Positions 1 to 8,667 of a stretch of 64,000 bases of DNA are shown one piece after another. The notes beneath the pieces are model-generated. The model was not told the DNA's origin and searched no databases. It saw nothing but the letters and a program-made list of their open reading frames with translations. Every line of letters begins with the position of its first letter. Position 1 is the stretch's first letter. The position numbers and the translations under genes were made by a program. The DNA comes from Rhizobium sp. EC-SD404 (GTDB lineage: Bacteria; Pseudomonadota; Alphaproteobacteria; Rhizobiales; Rhizobiaceae), in NCBI RefSeq assembly GCF_902498825.1, contig NZ_LR701459.1, forward strand, positions 2,651,890 to 2,715,889, given 5' to 3'.

Positions 1-771
1 CAGCGAGCCACCACGTGCGGCGATGCGCTTTGCCGGACGGTAAGTGCTTTCGACGAAATCGCGTGTGTTCTCGATCGCCTCGCCCACGAGCGCCTTTCCA
101 ACGAGCGCGTCGCCGCGGCCAGGCGCGATCGCGTCGACATCGAAGGCCTTGATGGCGTCGAGCGTGCCGCCCCAGTCACCGAAATGGCCATCTCCGCAGT
201 AGCAGGCCGAGTGATATTCGACGATGTCGCCGGTAAACATCACATTGGCGTCCGGCACATGGGCGACGATGTCGCCGGCGGTGTGCGCACGGCCGAGATG
301 CATGAGATCGACGCGGCGCGTGCCGAGATAGACCGTCATACGGCCCGCCAAAGTCTGCGTCGGCCAGGTGAGGCCCGGGATGCTCTCATGGCCCTGGAAT
401 AACCGGGGAAAGCGTTCGAATTCCGAATCCCAGTCTTCCTGGCCGCGCTCGACCACCATCGCGCGCGCCTTGTCCGACATGATGATCTCCGAGGCCGCGT
501 ACGCCGAGGCACCAAGCACCCGCACGGCGTGGTAATGCGTCAGCACCACGTGCTTGATCGGCTTGTCGGTGACGGAGCGAACCTTTTCGACGACCATGTT
601 GGCCAGCCGCGGCGTCGCCTGCGCATCAACGATCATGACGCTGTCGTCACCGATGATCACGCCCGTATTGGGATCGCCTTCCGCGGTGAATGCCCAGAGA
701 TCCCGGCCCACCTCGGTGAACGAGATCTTCTTGTCAGGCATGTCGCCCTGCGACGCGAACGCTTTTGCCAT
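1..771 (-). CDS. Metallo-beta-lactamase-fold protein, partial (C-terminus beyond left edge)
   Basis: The open frame runs from ATG at 771 to the window edge (257 codons, no stop), so the C-terminus is missing. It is the last visible gene of the homogentisate cluster: its ATG lies six bases after the fah stop, with GAGAAGGAA as a likely ribosome site inside the fah end. The fold is suggested by GDDSVMIVDAQ (strand and Asp), HYHAVRVLGAS at the position of the usual HxHxDH motif, GRAHTAGD and MFTGDIVEYHS. The HxHxDH motif is altered to HYHAVR, so the Asp and third His of the canonical two-metal site are absent while later His/Asp motifs remain. It may be a single-metal hydrolase or a non-hydrolytic relative. 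The substrate is unknown; context suggests tyrosine or homogentisate breakdown. Confidence 0.8.
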   Translation of the reverse strand, partial: MAKAFASQGDMPDKKISFTEVGRDLWAFTAEGDPNTGVIIGDDSVMIVDAQATPRLANMVVEKVRSVTDKPIKHVVLTHYHAVRVLGASAYAASEIIMSDKARAMVVERGQEDWDSEFERFPRLFQGHESIPGLTWPTQTLAGRMTVYLGTRRVDLMHLGRAHTAGDIVAHVPDANVMFTGDIVEYHSACYCGDGHFGDWGGTLDAIKAFDVDAIAPGRGDALVGKALVGEAIENTRDFVESTYRPAKRIAARGGSL

Positions 772-777
772 CGGGAT

Positions 778-1794
778 CTATTCCTTCTCGTATTTTTCGA
801 CGGTCTGCTCGATCGCTCCGAAGATTGAGTGGCCCGTCTTGTCTTTCATTTCGATGCGAACTTTGTCGCCGAACTTCATGAACGGCGTCAGCGGCTTGCC
901 GCCGGCAATCGTTTCGATCATGCGGATCTCCGCGATGCAGGAATATCCCACCCCGCCCTCGCTAACCGGCTTGCCGGGCGCACCGTCGAGCTTGTTGGAA
1001 ACGGTACCGGAGCCGATGATCGTGCCGGCCGACAATGCACGGGTCTTCGCAGCATGGGCGATCAACTGCGGGAAATCGAAGGTCATGTCCTTGCCGGCAT
1101 CGGCCCGGCCGAAGGGCTTGCCGTTGAGATCGACCAAGAGCGGCAGATGAAGCTTGCCGCCGTCCCAGGCGTCGCCCAACTCGTCCGGCGTTACCGTCAC
1201 GGGGGAAAATGCGGATGACGGTTTGGACTGGTAGAAGCCAAAACCCTTGGCCAGTTCGCCGGGGATAAGGCCGCGCAACGAGACGTCGTTGACGAGCATC
1301 ACGAGCCTTATCGCCGCGCGGGCTTCATGGATCGATGCCCCCATCGGCACGTCGTCGACGATGACGGCGATCTCGCCTTCCATGTCGATTCCATACGCTT
1401 CGTCTGCCATGCGGATCGGATCGCGCGGCGGCAGGAAGCTGTCGGATCCGCCCTGATAAATCAGCGGATCCTCCCAGAAGCTTGCCGGCATCTCGGCGCC
1501 ACGGGCCTTGCGCACCAGTTCGACGTGATTGACGTAGGCGGAGCCATCCGCCCATTGGTAGGCGCGCGGCAGCGGCGAATGGGCATCGTGCTCGTGGAAG
1601 CGCATGGTCGGCTGCGAACCCGTCATCATGCCATCGTAAACACGCTCCAGGCGCGGCGCGGTATGGGTCCAGTCGTCGAGCGCGGCCTGCAGCGTGCGCG
1701 CGATATGGCCGACCTCGGAACACAGCGTCAGATCCTTCGACACCACAACCAGCCGGCCGTCCCGCGTGCGGTCTTTCAGGGTTGCCAGTTTCAT
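778..1794 (-). CDS. Fumarylacetoacetate hydrolase family protein
   Basis: 338 residues, probably fumarylacetoacetase, which cleaves fumarylacetoacetate to fumarate and acetoacetate at the end of tyrosine degradation. ATG at 1794 overlaps the upstream stop as ATGA and begins [13 protein letters not shown], typical of bacterial family members. The N-terminal about 75 residues form the small domain. The catalytic FAH fold carries the acidic metal-ligand segment DMEGEIAVIVDDVP, then LVNDVSLRGLIPGEL, GSGTVSNK and GVGYSCIAE. It is translationally coupled to the preceding metallo-hydrolase gene and lies two genes after hmgA, which strongly supports the pathway assignment. No maleylacetoacetate isomerase is visible; it may lie left of the window. 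Confidence 0.9.
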   Translation of the reverse strand: MKLATLKDRTRDGRLVVVSKDLTLCSEVGHIARTLQAALDDWTHTAPRLERVYDGMMTGSQPTMRFHEHDAHSPLPRAYQWADGSAYVNHVELVRKARGAEMPASFWEDPLIYQGGSDSFLPPRDPIRMADEAYGIDMEGEIAVIVDDVPMGASIHEARAAIRLVMLVNDVSLRGLIPGELAKGFGFYQSKPSSAFSPVTVTPDELGDAWDGGKLHLPLLVDLNGKPFGRADAGKDMTFDFPQLIAHAAKTRALSAGTIIGSGTVSNKLDGAPGKPVSEGGVGYSCIAEIRMIETIAGGKPLTPFMKFGDKVRIEMKDKTGHSIFGAIEQTVEKYEKE

Positions 1795-2689
1795 GCGCTC
1801 TCTCTCCCGGTTTCGGCCTTTGCGGCCGGCAGTGCGATCTCCAGGCCGTCCCGGCCGATGGTGATGCGACCGTCCCACGTCTCGGCCACCGCCGCCAGCC
1901 AGTCGGCTTCGGAAAATTCCGGATCGTCCGCCGGGATGAGATGATGCAGAACGAGGTGACCGACATCGGCCATCGTGGCGATGCGGCCGGCATCCTCCGC
2001 CATGGTGTGGCTGGCGATCAGATGTTGCTTCAACCGATCGCCATTGCCGGTGCGCGCGACGAGCCGGTCGACGCCGGCCGCCAGCATGGCTTCATGGACG
2101 AGGATATCGGCGCCACGAGCGAAGGCAGCAAGCGGGGCAAAATAGGCTGTGTCGGCCGAAAAGACGATCAGCGCACCGTCGGCTTCGAAACGCAAGGCGA
2201 AGCATTCGGTCACCGGCGGATGGTCGACCCGCAGCACCGTAACCCTCAGCCCATTCTCTTCAAGCACCACGCCCTCGGAAAACTCTTTGACGCGGATGAG
2301 ATCACGGAGATCCGGGCGTCCCTCGTCCGCGATCCTGAGGTCGATGTCGAACCGCATGGATGCAAAGAAGCCGGCAAAATAGTCAGCAAGGCCGGTCGGT
2401 CCGTAGACGGTCACCGGCGTCTTCAGCCCTGCCGTCCAGGCGGTGTGGATGAGTGGGCCAAGTTCCAGCACGTGGTCGGAATGCAAATGGGTGATGAAAA
2501 AGAGATCGAGTTCGGCCAGCCGGACGCCGGCATCGACGAGACCGCGCGAGACGCCGAGGCCGCAATCGACGACGATCCGTCTCCCCGCAATTTCAAGCAG
2601 GGATGACGTCGGCCACGGCCCGCTGCCGCCCTGCGGCAACGGCCGGATGGCGGGACCGCCTTTCGTGCCCAGAAGAACGAGGCGCTGCT

Positions 2690-2693
<4 letters not shown>
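1791..2693 (-). CDS. MBL-fold metallo-hydrolase in homogentisate operon
   Basis: 300 residues. I chose GTG at 2693 because it overlaps the hmgA stop in a GTGA junction, and the protein then starts [14 protein letters not shown], as in RNase Z/arylsulfatase-like MBL proteins. An intact HxHxDH motif is present ([12 protein letters not shown]), followed by an Asp in [11 protein letters not shown] and a late His region ([20 protein letters not shown]), so a two-metal hydrolase is expected. It ends in ATGA overlap with fah. The reaction is unknown. Its placement between hmgA and fah suggests thioester or lactone hydrolysis, or repair in aromatic catabolism, but that is inference from context. Confidence 0.85.
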
Positions 2694-4015
<1,322 letters not shown>

Positions 4016-4108
4016 GGCGGTTTCCTCCCATCCACGTGAAATTCGTTGCGGATGTAACCGTTCTATTTTGTAACTATCAAGCCGCCGCCTCGAACGGGAG
4101 AGATCACC
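4016..4108. promoter_or_regulatory. hmgA/MarR divergent control region with repeated TGTAAC
   Basis: This 93-base gap must hold both promoters. TGTAAC occurs twice in the same orientation (4053-4058 and 4069-4074), one and a half helical turns apart (16 bases), in the A/T-rich part of the gap. The second copy is within TTGTAACTATCAA, which has partial dyad symmetry (TTG...CAA). This would be a natural operator for the adjacent MarR-family protein. It is inference; no consensus for this regulator is known to me. Confidence 0.4.
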
Positions 4109-4567
4109 GTGACATCGACCCTGAGACTGGAAGAGTTCCTGCCCTATCGCCTGGCGCGCGCCGCCGAGATCGTCAGCCGCGACTTTGCCGCGCTCTACCG
4201 CGAGCGCCACGGCATGACGCGGCCCGAATGGCGCGTCTTCGCCACGATCGGCCAGTTCGGCACGATCACGGCGACGGCGATCGGCGCACATTCGTCCATG
4301 CACAAGACGAAGGTCAGCCGCGCCGTGTTCTCGCTGGAAAAGCGTCGATGGATCAACCGGCAAACCGACGGCGCAGATCGACGGGTCGAACGGCTGCAAC
4401 TGACCCGCGAGGGCATGCTGCGCTTCGCCGAACTGTCGACGATGGCCCAGGCCTATGAAGCTCAACTCGTATCAGCGATCGGCCCCGAGGCCACCGGTCA
4501 TCTGGTCAAGGCCATGGCGGCACTCGAGACCTATGCGACCGCGCACGGAAGGCCGGACGAGCGTTAG
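4109..4567 (+). CDS. MarR-family transcriptional regulator
   Basis: 152 residues from a GTG start at 4109, with GGGAGAG upstream as ribosome site. The winged-helix DNA-binding core covers roughly residues 30-100: [13 protein letters not shown], the recognition-helix region [26 protein letters not shown], and the wing with [13 protein letters not shown]. MarR proteins are usually dimeric repressors released by small aromatic ligands. Divergent placement next to hmgA makes homogentisate or a related aromatic the likely signal, but the sequence does not show the ligand. Confidence 0.88.
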   Translation: MTSTLRLEEFLPYRLARAAEIVSRDFAALYRERHGMTRPEWRVFATIGQFGTITATAIGAHSSMHKTKVSRAVFSLEKRRWINRQTDGADRRVERLQLTREGMLRFAELSTMAQAYEAQLVSAIGPEATGHLVKAMAALETYATAHGRPDER

Positions 4568-4671
4568 AGCATTAGAATGTGAGGCCTCGCTAACCTGCGT
4601 TTGGCGGGGGAACAGGCGAGGATAGCCGGCGTTGGAGTGGCACAGGGACAACGACAAAAGGAGGAAGTGCA

Positions 4672-5205
4672 ATGAAAAAGCTACTTCTCGCATCCACGAT
4701 GAGCCTGGCACTGATGACAGGTGCCACCTTTGCCCAGGACGCAGGCGCCGGATCTGAAGCCGGTGGCGGCGCGAATGCCGGCGGCGGAGCCGATGCCGGA
4801 GGAGCCGACGCAGGTGCAGGCGGCGACGCAGGCGCGGGCGTAGGTGCTGACACCGACGCCGGTGCTGGCACGGACACCGGGGTCGACGCGGACGTCGATG
4901 CGGGCGCCGACGTGGGTACTGATACCGGCACAGACGCCGATATCGATGGCGAACTGGATGCCGACACGGAAGTCGATGTCGACGCCGGTGTGGAAACCGA
5001 GGGCGTGTTGGGAGATATCGGCTCTGCTTCCGATGATTTCTTCACCGATTCCACCCGCACCGAAGCCGTCGCGCCTGACCAGATCATGACGACGTTCTCG
5101 GCACTGACACCGGAAGAGCAACAGATCGTTCTGACGCAATGTGCCGATGCCGTCACGGTAACAGGCGCCTTGGTCGAAATCTGCGAAGTGGTCGTGACGC
5201 AGTAG
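4672..5205 (+). CDS. Secreted Gly/Ala/Asp-rich low-complexity protein
   Basis: 177 residues with a strong ribosome site (AGGAGG seven bases before ATG). Residues 1-21 form a clear signal peptide ending ATFA, followed by QDAGAG. Residues about 22-105 consist of short degenerate repeats of Gly, Ala and Asp (GADAGGADAGAGG, DAGAGTDTGVDADVD), becoming steadily more acidic. The C-terminal 70 residues are non-repetitive and include ALTPEEQQIVLTQC and a second Cys in LVEICEVV, so one disulfide is possible. The protein is very acidic and should be periplasmic or exported; divalent-cation binding is possible. A terminator follows at once. I recognise no family. Confidence 0.75.
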   Translation: MKKLLLASTMSLALMTGATFAQDAGAGSEAGGGANAGGGADAGGADAGAGGDAGAGVGADTDAGAGTDTGVDADVDAGADVGTDTGTDADIDGELDADTEVDVDAGVETEGVLGDIGSASDDFFTDSTRTEAVAPDQIMTTFSALTPEEQQIVLTQCADAVTVTGALVEICEVVVTQ

Positions 5206-5224
5206 GTCACGCTCGACCTTCAGA

Positions 5225-5254
5225 GGCTGCCGCTTTCGAGCGGCAGCCTTTTTT
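5225..5254 (+). terminator. Rho-independent terminator
   Basis: GGCTGCCGCT and AGCGGCAGCC form a perfect 10-bp stem with a TTCG tetraloop, followed at once by six T. It ends the acidic secreted protein gene, so sodC has its own transcript or lives on readthrough. Confidence 0.92.
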
Positions 5255-5315
5255 GTCGGACGAGCCGGCACTCCCCCGCAATACCTGCAATCCCAAAATT
5301 TTGACGGAGACGATG

Positions 5316-5867
5316 ATGAAGAAGCTTTTGTGCGCGACATTTCTTGCGGCCACGCTATCCCCGGCTGCCATGGCCCAGGATGCCACAGGCATGCCGGAAG
5401 AAACGGGTGACCTCGTCACCGCGAGCGCAACGCTTGAAGGCGATGGCATCGAGGGCACCGTAACGCTAACCGAAACGCCGACTGGCATCGTCATCATCGA
5501 GATCGAGGCGAGCGGGCTCGAACCCGGACCGCACGGCGTGCATCTGCACGAGACGGGCACCTGCGATGCCGAAGGTGGCCATGAATCGGCCGGCGGCCAT
5601 GTTTCCGGCGATGGCGAGCATGGTGTGCTGAACCCCAACGGTCCACATCCAGGTGATTTGCCGAACGTGCATGTTCAGGAAGACGGCATCGCGCATGCCG
5701 AGTTCTTCGTCTCGGATATCGCCCTTTCAGGAGACGCCGGCACGGTCATCCTGGACGACGATGGCGCAGCCTTCATTATCCATGCTGGCGCTGACGACTA
5801 CATGACCGATCCGGCAGGCGACAGCGGCGACCGCATTGCCTGCGGCGTCATCGAAGCCGCGAACTGA
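5316..5867 (+). CDS. sodC: Cu/Zn superoxide dismutase, periplasmic
   Basis: 183 residues; dismutes superoxide in the periplasm. I chose the second of two adjacent ATGs (5313, 5316) because GGAG then sits six bases upstream. The signal peptide is residues 1-20 (MKKLL...AAMAQD). Metal-ligand segments include GVHLHETGTC, a His-rich loop with GHESAGGH, NPNGPHPGDLPNVH, and the C-terminal IHAGADDY and DSGDRIACGVI. The Cys in HETGTC and the Cys in RIACG form the conserved disulfide. The His-rich loop suits metal scavenging. It stands between a terminator upstream and the convergent urtE gene downstream. Confidence 0.95.
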   Translation: MKKLLCATFLAATLSPAAMAQDATGMPEETGDLVTASATLEGDGIEGTVTLTETPTGIVIIEIEASGLEPGPHGVHLHETGTCDAEGGHESAGGHVSGDGEHGVLNPNGPHPGDLPNVHVQEDGIAHAEFFVSDIALSGDAGTVILDDDGAAFIIHAGADDYMTDPAGDSGDRIACGVIEAAN

Positions 5868-5882
5868 TCGTGCTTCGATAGC

Positions 5883-6578
5883 TTAGACGGTCAGGTGCCG
5901 GCGGACGTCTTGACGATCGAGATCTTCCGCCGGCCCCTGATGAACCACTTCGCCGCGATCCATGATGTAGACCTCGTCTGCAAGCTCGCGGCAAAAATCC
6001 AGATATTGTTCGACGAGAATGATGGCGAGGCCGGCGTTGTCGCGCAAATAGCGGATCGCCCGCCCGATATCCTTGATAATGGATGGCTGAATGCCTTCCG
6101 TCGGCTCGTCCAGCACCAGCAACTTTGGCCGGGTGACGAGCGCCCGGCCGATCGCCAGCTGCTGCTGCTGTCCGCCGGACAAATCCCCTCCGCGCCGACC
6201 AAGCATGTCGTTCAGCACTGGAAACAGTTCGAATACGTGATCCGGGATCGTCTTCTGATCGCGCTTCAGGGGCGCAAAGCCGGTTTCCAGATTCTCACGA
6301 ACCGTCAGCAGCGGGAAAATCTCCCTGCCCTGCGGCACGAAGGCGATACCGGAACGCGCGCGATCATAGGCGGCGCGCCGGCCGAATTCTCGACCCTCGA
6401 ACCGCACGATGCCTGCACTCAGCGGATGATGGCCGACGATCGCGCGCATCAGGCTGGTCTTGCCGACGCCGTTGCGACCCAGGACGCAGGTGATCTTCGC
6501 GGGCTCGGCCTTCATGGACACGCCGCGCAGCGCCTGGGCTGCGCCGTAATGGAGGCTTGCGCCCTCGACCTCAAGCAT
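5883..6578 (-). CDS. urtE: Urea ABC transporter ATP-binding subunit UrtE
   Basis: 231 residues from ATG at 6578 (MLEVEGASLHYG). An upstream ATG at 6593 is possible, but the shorter form matches UrtE N-termini and overlaps the stop of the small ORF before it. Walker A is GRNGVGKTS, the signature LSGGQQQQLAIGRAL, Walker B LLVLDEPTEGIQP, and the H-loop position is replaced as usual in this family (ILVEQYLD). It powers urea import with UrtD. It is the last gene of the urt operon and converges on sodC. Confidence 0.95.
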   Translation of the reverse strand: MLEVEGASLHYGAAQALRGVSMKAEPAKITCVLGRNGVGKTSLMRAIVGHHPLSAGIVRFEGREFGRRAAYDRARSGIAFVPQGREIFPLLTVRENLETGFAPLKRDQKTIPDHVFELFPVLNDMLGRRGGDLSGGQQQQLAIGRALVTRPKLLVLDEPTEGIQPSIIKDIGRAIRYLRDNAGLAIILVEQYLDFCRELADEVYIMDRGEVVHQGPAEDLDRQDVRRHLTV

Positions 6579-6732
6579 CGCGACCGTCCTCATCTTTCGC
6601 CGCGCGCTTCGGCTGCGATGCCCACACGACGTGCGGCGCGGGCACCAGCCCGCTCAGGCGTAACTCCATGCGTGCCGGTTCGGTCGACGGCAGAGGTTGC
6701 ATGAGCACCCGCAATCCATGCCAAAATCCCAT
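6571..6732 (-). CDS. Small hypothetical protein inside the urt operon (53 aa)
   Basis: A short gene between urtD and urtE. It has a perfect AGGAGG ribosome site (6738-6743, overlapping the urtD stop) five bases before ATG at 6732, and its TGA (6571-6573) overlaps the first codons of urtE, as coupled genes do. The protein starts MGFWHGLRVLMQPLPS, contains MELRLSGLVPAPHVVWAS and ends in a charged tail (KRAAKDEDGRDA). It has no signal peptide or convincing membrane segment. I recognise no family. The strong ribosome site and exact fit between its neighbours are the evidence for expression; it could alternatively be a leader that couples urtE translation to urtD. Confidence 0.55.
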   Translation of the reverse strand: MGFWHGLRVLMQPLPSTEPARMELRLSGLVPAPHVVWASQPKRAAKDEDGRDA

Positions 6733-6741
6733 CGGTTCCTC

Positions 6742-7512
6742 CTAACGCCCCAGATAGACTTCGATGACGCGTGGATCCTTGCTCACATGATCGAGCGATC
6801 CTTCCGACAGGACCGATCCTTCATGAAGGCAGCTGACCTTGACGCCGAGTTCGCGCACGAAATGCATGTCGTGCTCGACCACGATGACGGAATGGTCCTG
6901 CGCGATCTCCTTAAGGAGCCTTGCCGTCTCTTCCGTCTCGGCATCGGTCATGCCGGCAACCGGCTCGTCGACCAGCAGAAGCTTCGGGTTCTGCGCGAGC
7001 AGCATGCCGATCTCGAGCCATTGTTTCTGGCCATGGCTGAGATTGGCGGCGAGATCATTGCGGCGGGCGGAGAGCCGTGTCGTCTCGAGAATTTCCGAAA
7101 TCTTGGCGGCGTCGTCGCGGCTCAGCCGATAGAAGAGCTGACCGAGAACACCGCGACCACCCTGCAGCGCCATGAGCAGATTGTCCTCGACGGTGTGGCT
7201 TTCGAAGACCGTCGGCTTTTGGAATTTACGCCCGATGCCGAAGGTCGCGATCGCAGGCTCGTCATGCTGCGTCAGGTCGATCGTGCCATCGAAGAACACC
7301 TCGCCGCTGTCGGGACGCGTCTTGCCGGTGATGATGTCCATCATCGTCGTCTTGCCGGCACCGTTCGGGCCGATGATAGCGCGCATTTCCCCGCGCTCTA
7401 GGTAAAGCGAGAGGTTGTTGATGGCGCGGAAGCCATCGAAGGAGACCGAAACGCCGTTGAGATAGAGCAGCGGCCGGTCTTCCGCTCGGTCTGGAGATGC
7501 CTGAACATTCAT
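6742..7512 (-). CDS. urtD: Urea ABC transporter ATP-binding subunit UrtD
   Basis: 256 residues. Walker A is GPNGAGKTTM, the signature LSHGQKQWLEIGMLL (SHGQ instead of SGGQ, typical of UrtD), Walker B LLLVDEPVAGMTD, and the switch His is in VVEHDMHFV. It pairs with UrtE to energise the UrtBC permease. Only three bases separate it from urtC. LivG-type proteins look similar, but operon position and the SHGQ signature favour UrtD. Confidence 0.96.
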   Translation of the reverse strand: MNVQASPDRAEDRPLLYLNGVSVSFDGFRAINNLSLYLERGEMRAIIGPNGAGKTTMMDIITGKTRPDSGEVFFDGTIDLTQHDEPAIATFGIGRKFQKPTVFESHTVEDNLLMALQGGRGVLGQLFYRLSRDDAAKISEILETTRLSARRNDLAANLSHGQKQWLEIGMLLAQNPKLLLVDEPVAGMTDAETEETARLLKEIAQDHSVIVVEHDMHFVRELGVKVSCLHEGSVLSEGSLDHVSKDPRVIEVYLGR

Positions 7513-7515
7513 GGC

Positions 7516-8667
7516 TCACTCCGCCGGTGTCGGTTTGGCCGCATTCGCGGTGGGCTCGGCTGGCACGCGTCGACGGTCGACACGCGACATCAAGCCGGTG
7601 GCGATGCCGAGGATGCCCTTCGGCAGGAAGATCGTGACGAAGACGAAGAGAGCGCCGAGCGCGAACAACCAGAGATCGGGATAGGCGATCGTGAAATAGG
7701 ACTTGGTGACGTTGACCAGAATTGCCCCGATGATAGGCCCGATCAGCGTTCCGCGTCCGCCGAGCGCGGTCCAGACCACCACTTCGATGGAGTTCGCCGG
7801 CGCGAATTCTCCCGGATTGATGATGCCCACCTGCGGCACGTAGAGCGCCCCGGCAATGCCGGCGATAACGGCAGAGACGACGAAGGCAAAGAGCTTCACG
7901 TATTCGGGACGATAGCCGAGAAAGCGCGTGCGGCTCTCCGCATCGCGCACGGCGATCATGAGCTTGCCGAGCTTGGAATTGACGATCGCCGAGCAGACGA
8001 CGAAGGCGATGGCGAGCATGATTGCCGTGGCTGCGAAGAGCGACGCGCGCGTTTCCGGCGCCCGGATCGAGAAGCCGAGGATTTCACGGAAGTCGGTCAG
8101 GCCGTTATTGCCGCCAAAGCCCATGTCGTTGCGGAAGAAGGCAAGCAGCAGCGCATAGGTCATCGCCTGGGTGATGATCGACAAATAGACGCCGGTGACC
8201 CGGCTTCTGAAGGCGAACCAGCCGAAAACGAAGGCGAGCAGACCCGGAACCACCATCACCATCAGCATGGCGAACCAGAACATGTCGAAGCCCCACCAGT
8301 ACCAGGGCAGCTCGGTCCAGTTGAGGAACACCATGAAATCGGGCAGATCGGCATTGCCGTAGACGCCGCGCGTGCCGACCTGGCGCATCAGATACATGCC
8401 CATCGCGTAGCCGCCGAGCGCGAAGAAGGCGCCATGGCCTAGCGACAGGATCCCGCAATAGCCCCAGACGAGATCGAGAGCGAGCGCGAGCATCGCGTAG
8501 CAGAGATATTTGCCCATGAGCGCGACGAGATAGTTCGGCACATAAAGCGGATGATCAGGCGAGAGCAGCAGGTTCGAGGCCGGGACGAAGATCGCGACCG
8601 CGACGAGAATCGAAACGACGAGCCAAGCCTTGCCATCAAGACCGCGCAGAAGGGCGTGCGTGATCAT
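7516..8667 (-). CDS. urtC: Urea ABC transporter permease UrtC
   Basis: 383 residues, LivM-type inner-membrane permease. Hydrophobic segments run through the protein, with the family motif DLVWGYCGILSLGHGAFFALGG near residues 65-85 and AVRDAESRTRFLGY near residue 230, the loop that contacts the ATPase. ATG at 8667 overlaps the urtB stop (ATGA), so synthesis of the two permeases is coupled. The long loop around residues 95-135 (RQVGTRGVYGNADLP) is usual for UrtC. Confidence 0.95.
   Translation of the reverse strand: MITHALLRGLDGKAWLVVSILVAVAIFVPASNLLLSPDHPLYVPNYLVALMGKYLCYAMLALALDLVWGYCGILSLGHGAFFALGGYAMGMYLMRQVGTRGVYGNADLPDFMVFLNWTELPWYWWGFDMFWFAMLMVMVVPGLLAFVFGWFAFRSRVTGVYLSIITQAMTYALLLAFFRNDMGFGGNNGLTDFREILGFSIRAPETRASLFAATAIMLAIAFVVCSAIVNSKLGKLMIAVRDAESRTRFLGYRPEYVKLFAFVVSAVIAGIAGALYVPQVGIINPGEFAPANSIEVVVWTALGGRGTLIGPIIGAILVNVTKSYFTIAYPDLWLFALGALFVFVTIFLPKGILGIATGLMSRVDRRRVPAEPTANAAKPTPAE

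Noticed and set aside
554..1150. 198-codon plus-strand frame across the MBL/fah junction
   Set aside because: Ser/Ala/Pro-rich antisense frame; the minus strand carries two coherent genes here.
4637..4652. TGGCACAGGGACAACG as a second sigma-54 promoter
   Set aside because: The -24 half matches, but the -12 half lacks the invariant GC at the right spacing.
4741..4980. Short-period repeat region considered as a CRISPR or tandem DNA repeat
   Set aside because: The repeats are degenerate Gly/Ala/Asp codons without constant spacer length; they reflect protein low complexity.
4590..5340. Long minus-strand frames opposite the acidic secreted protein
   Set aside because: Their Ser/Pro/Ala repeats are simply the antisense reading of the Gly/Ala/Asp repeats; the plus strand has ribosome site, signal peptide and terminator.
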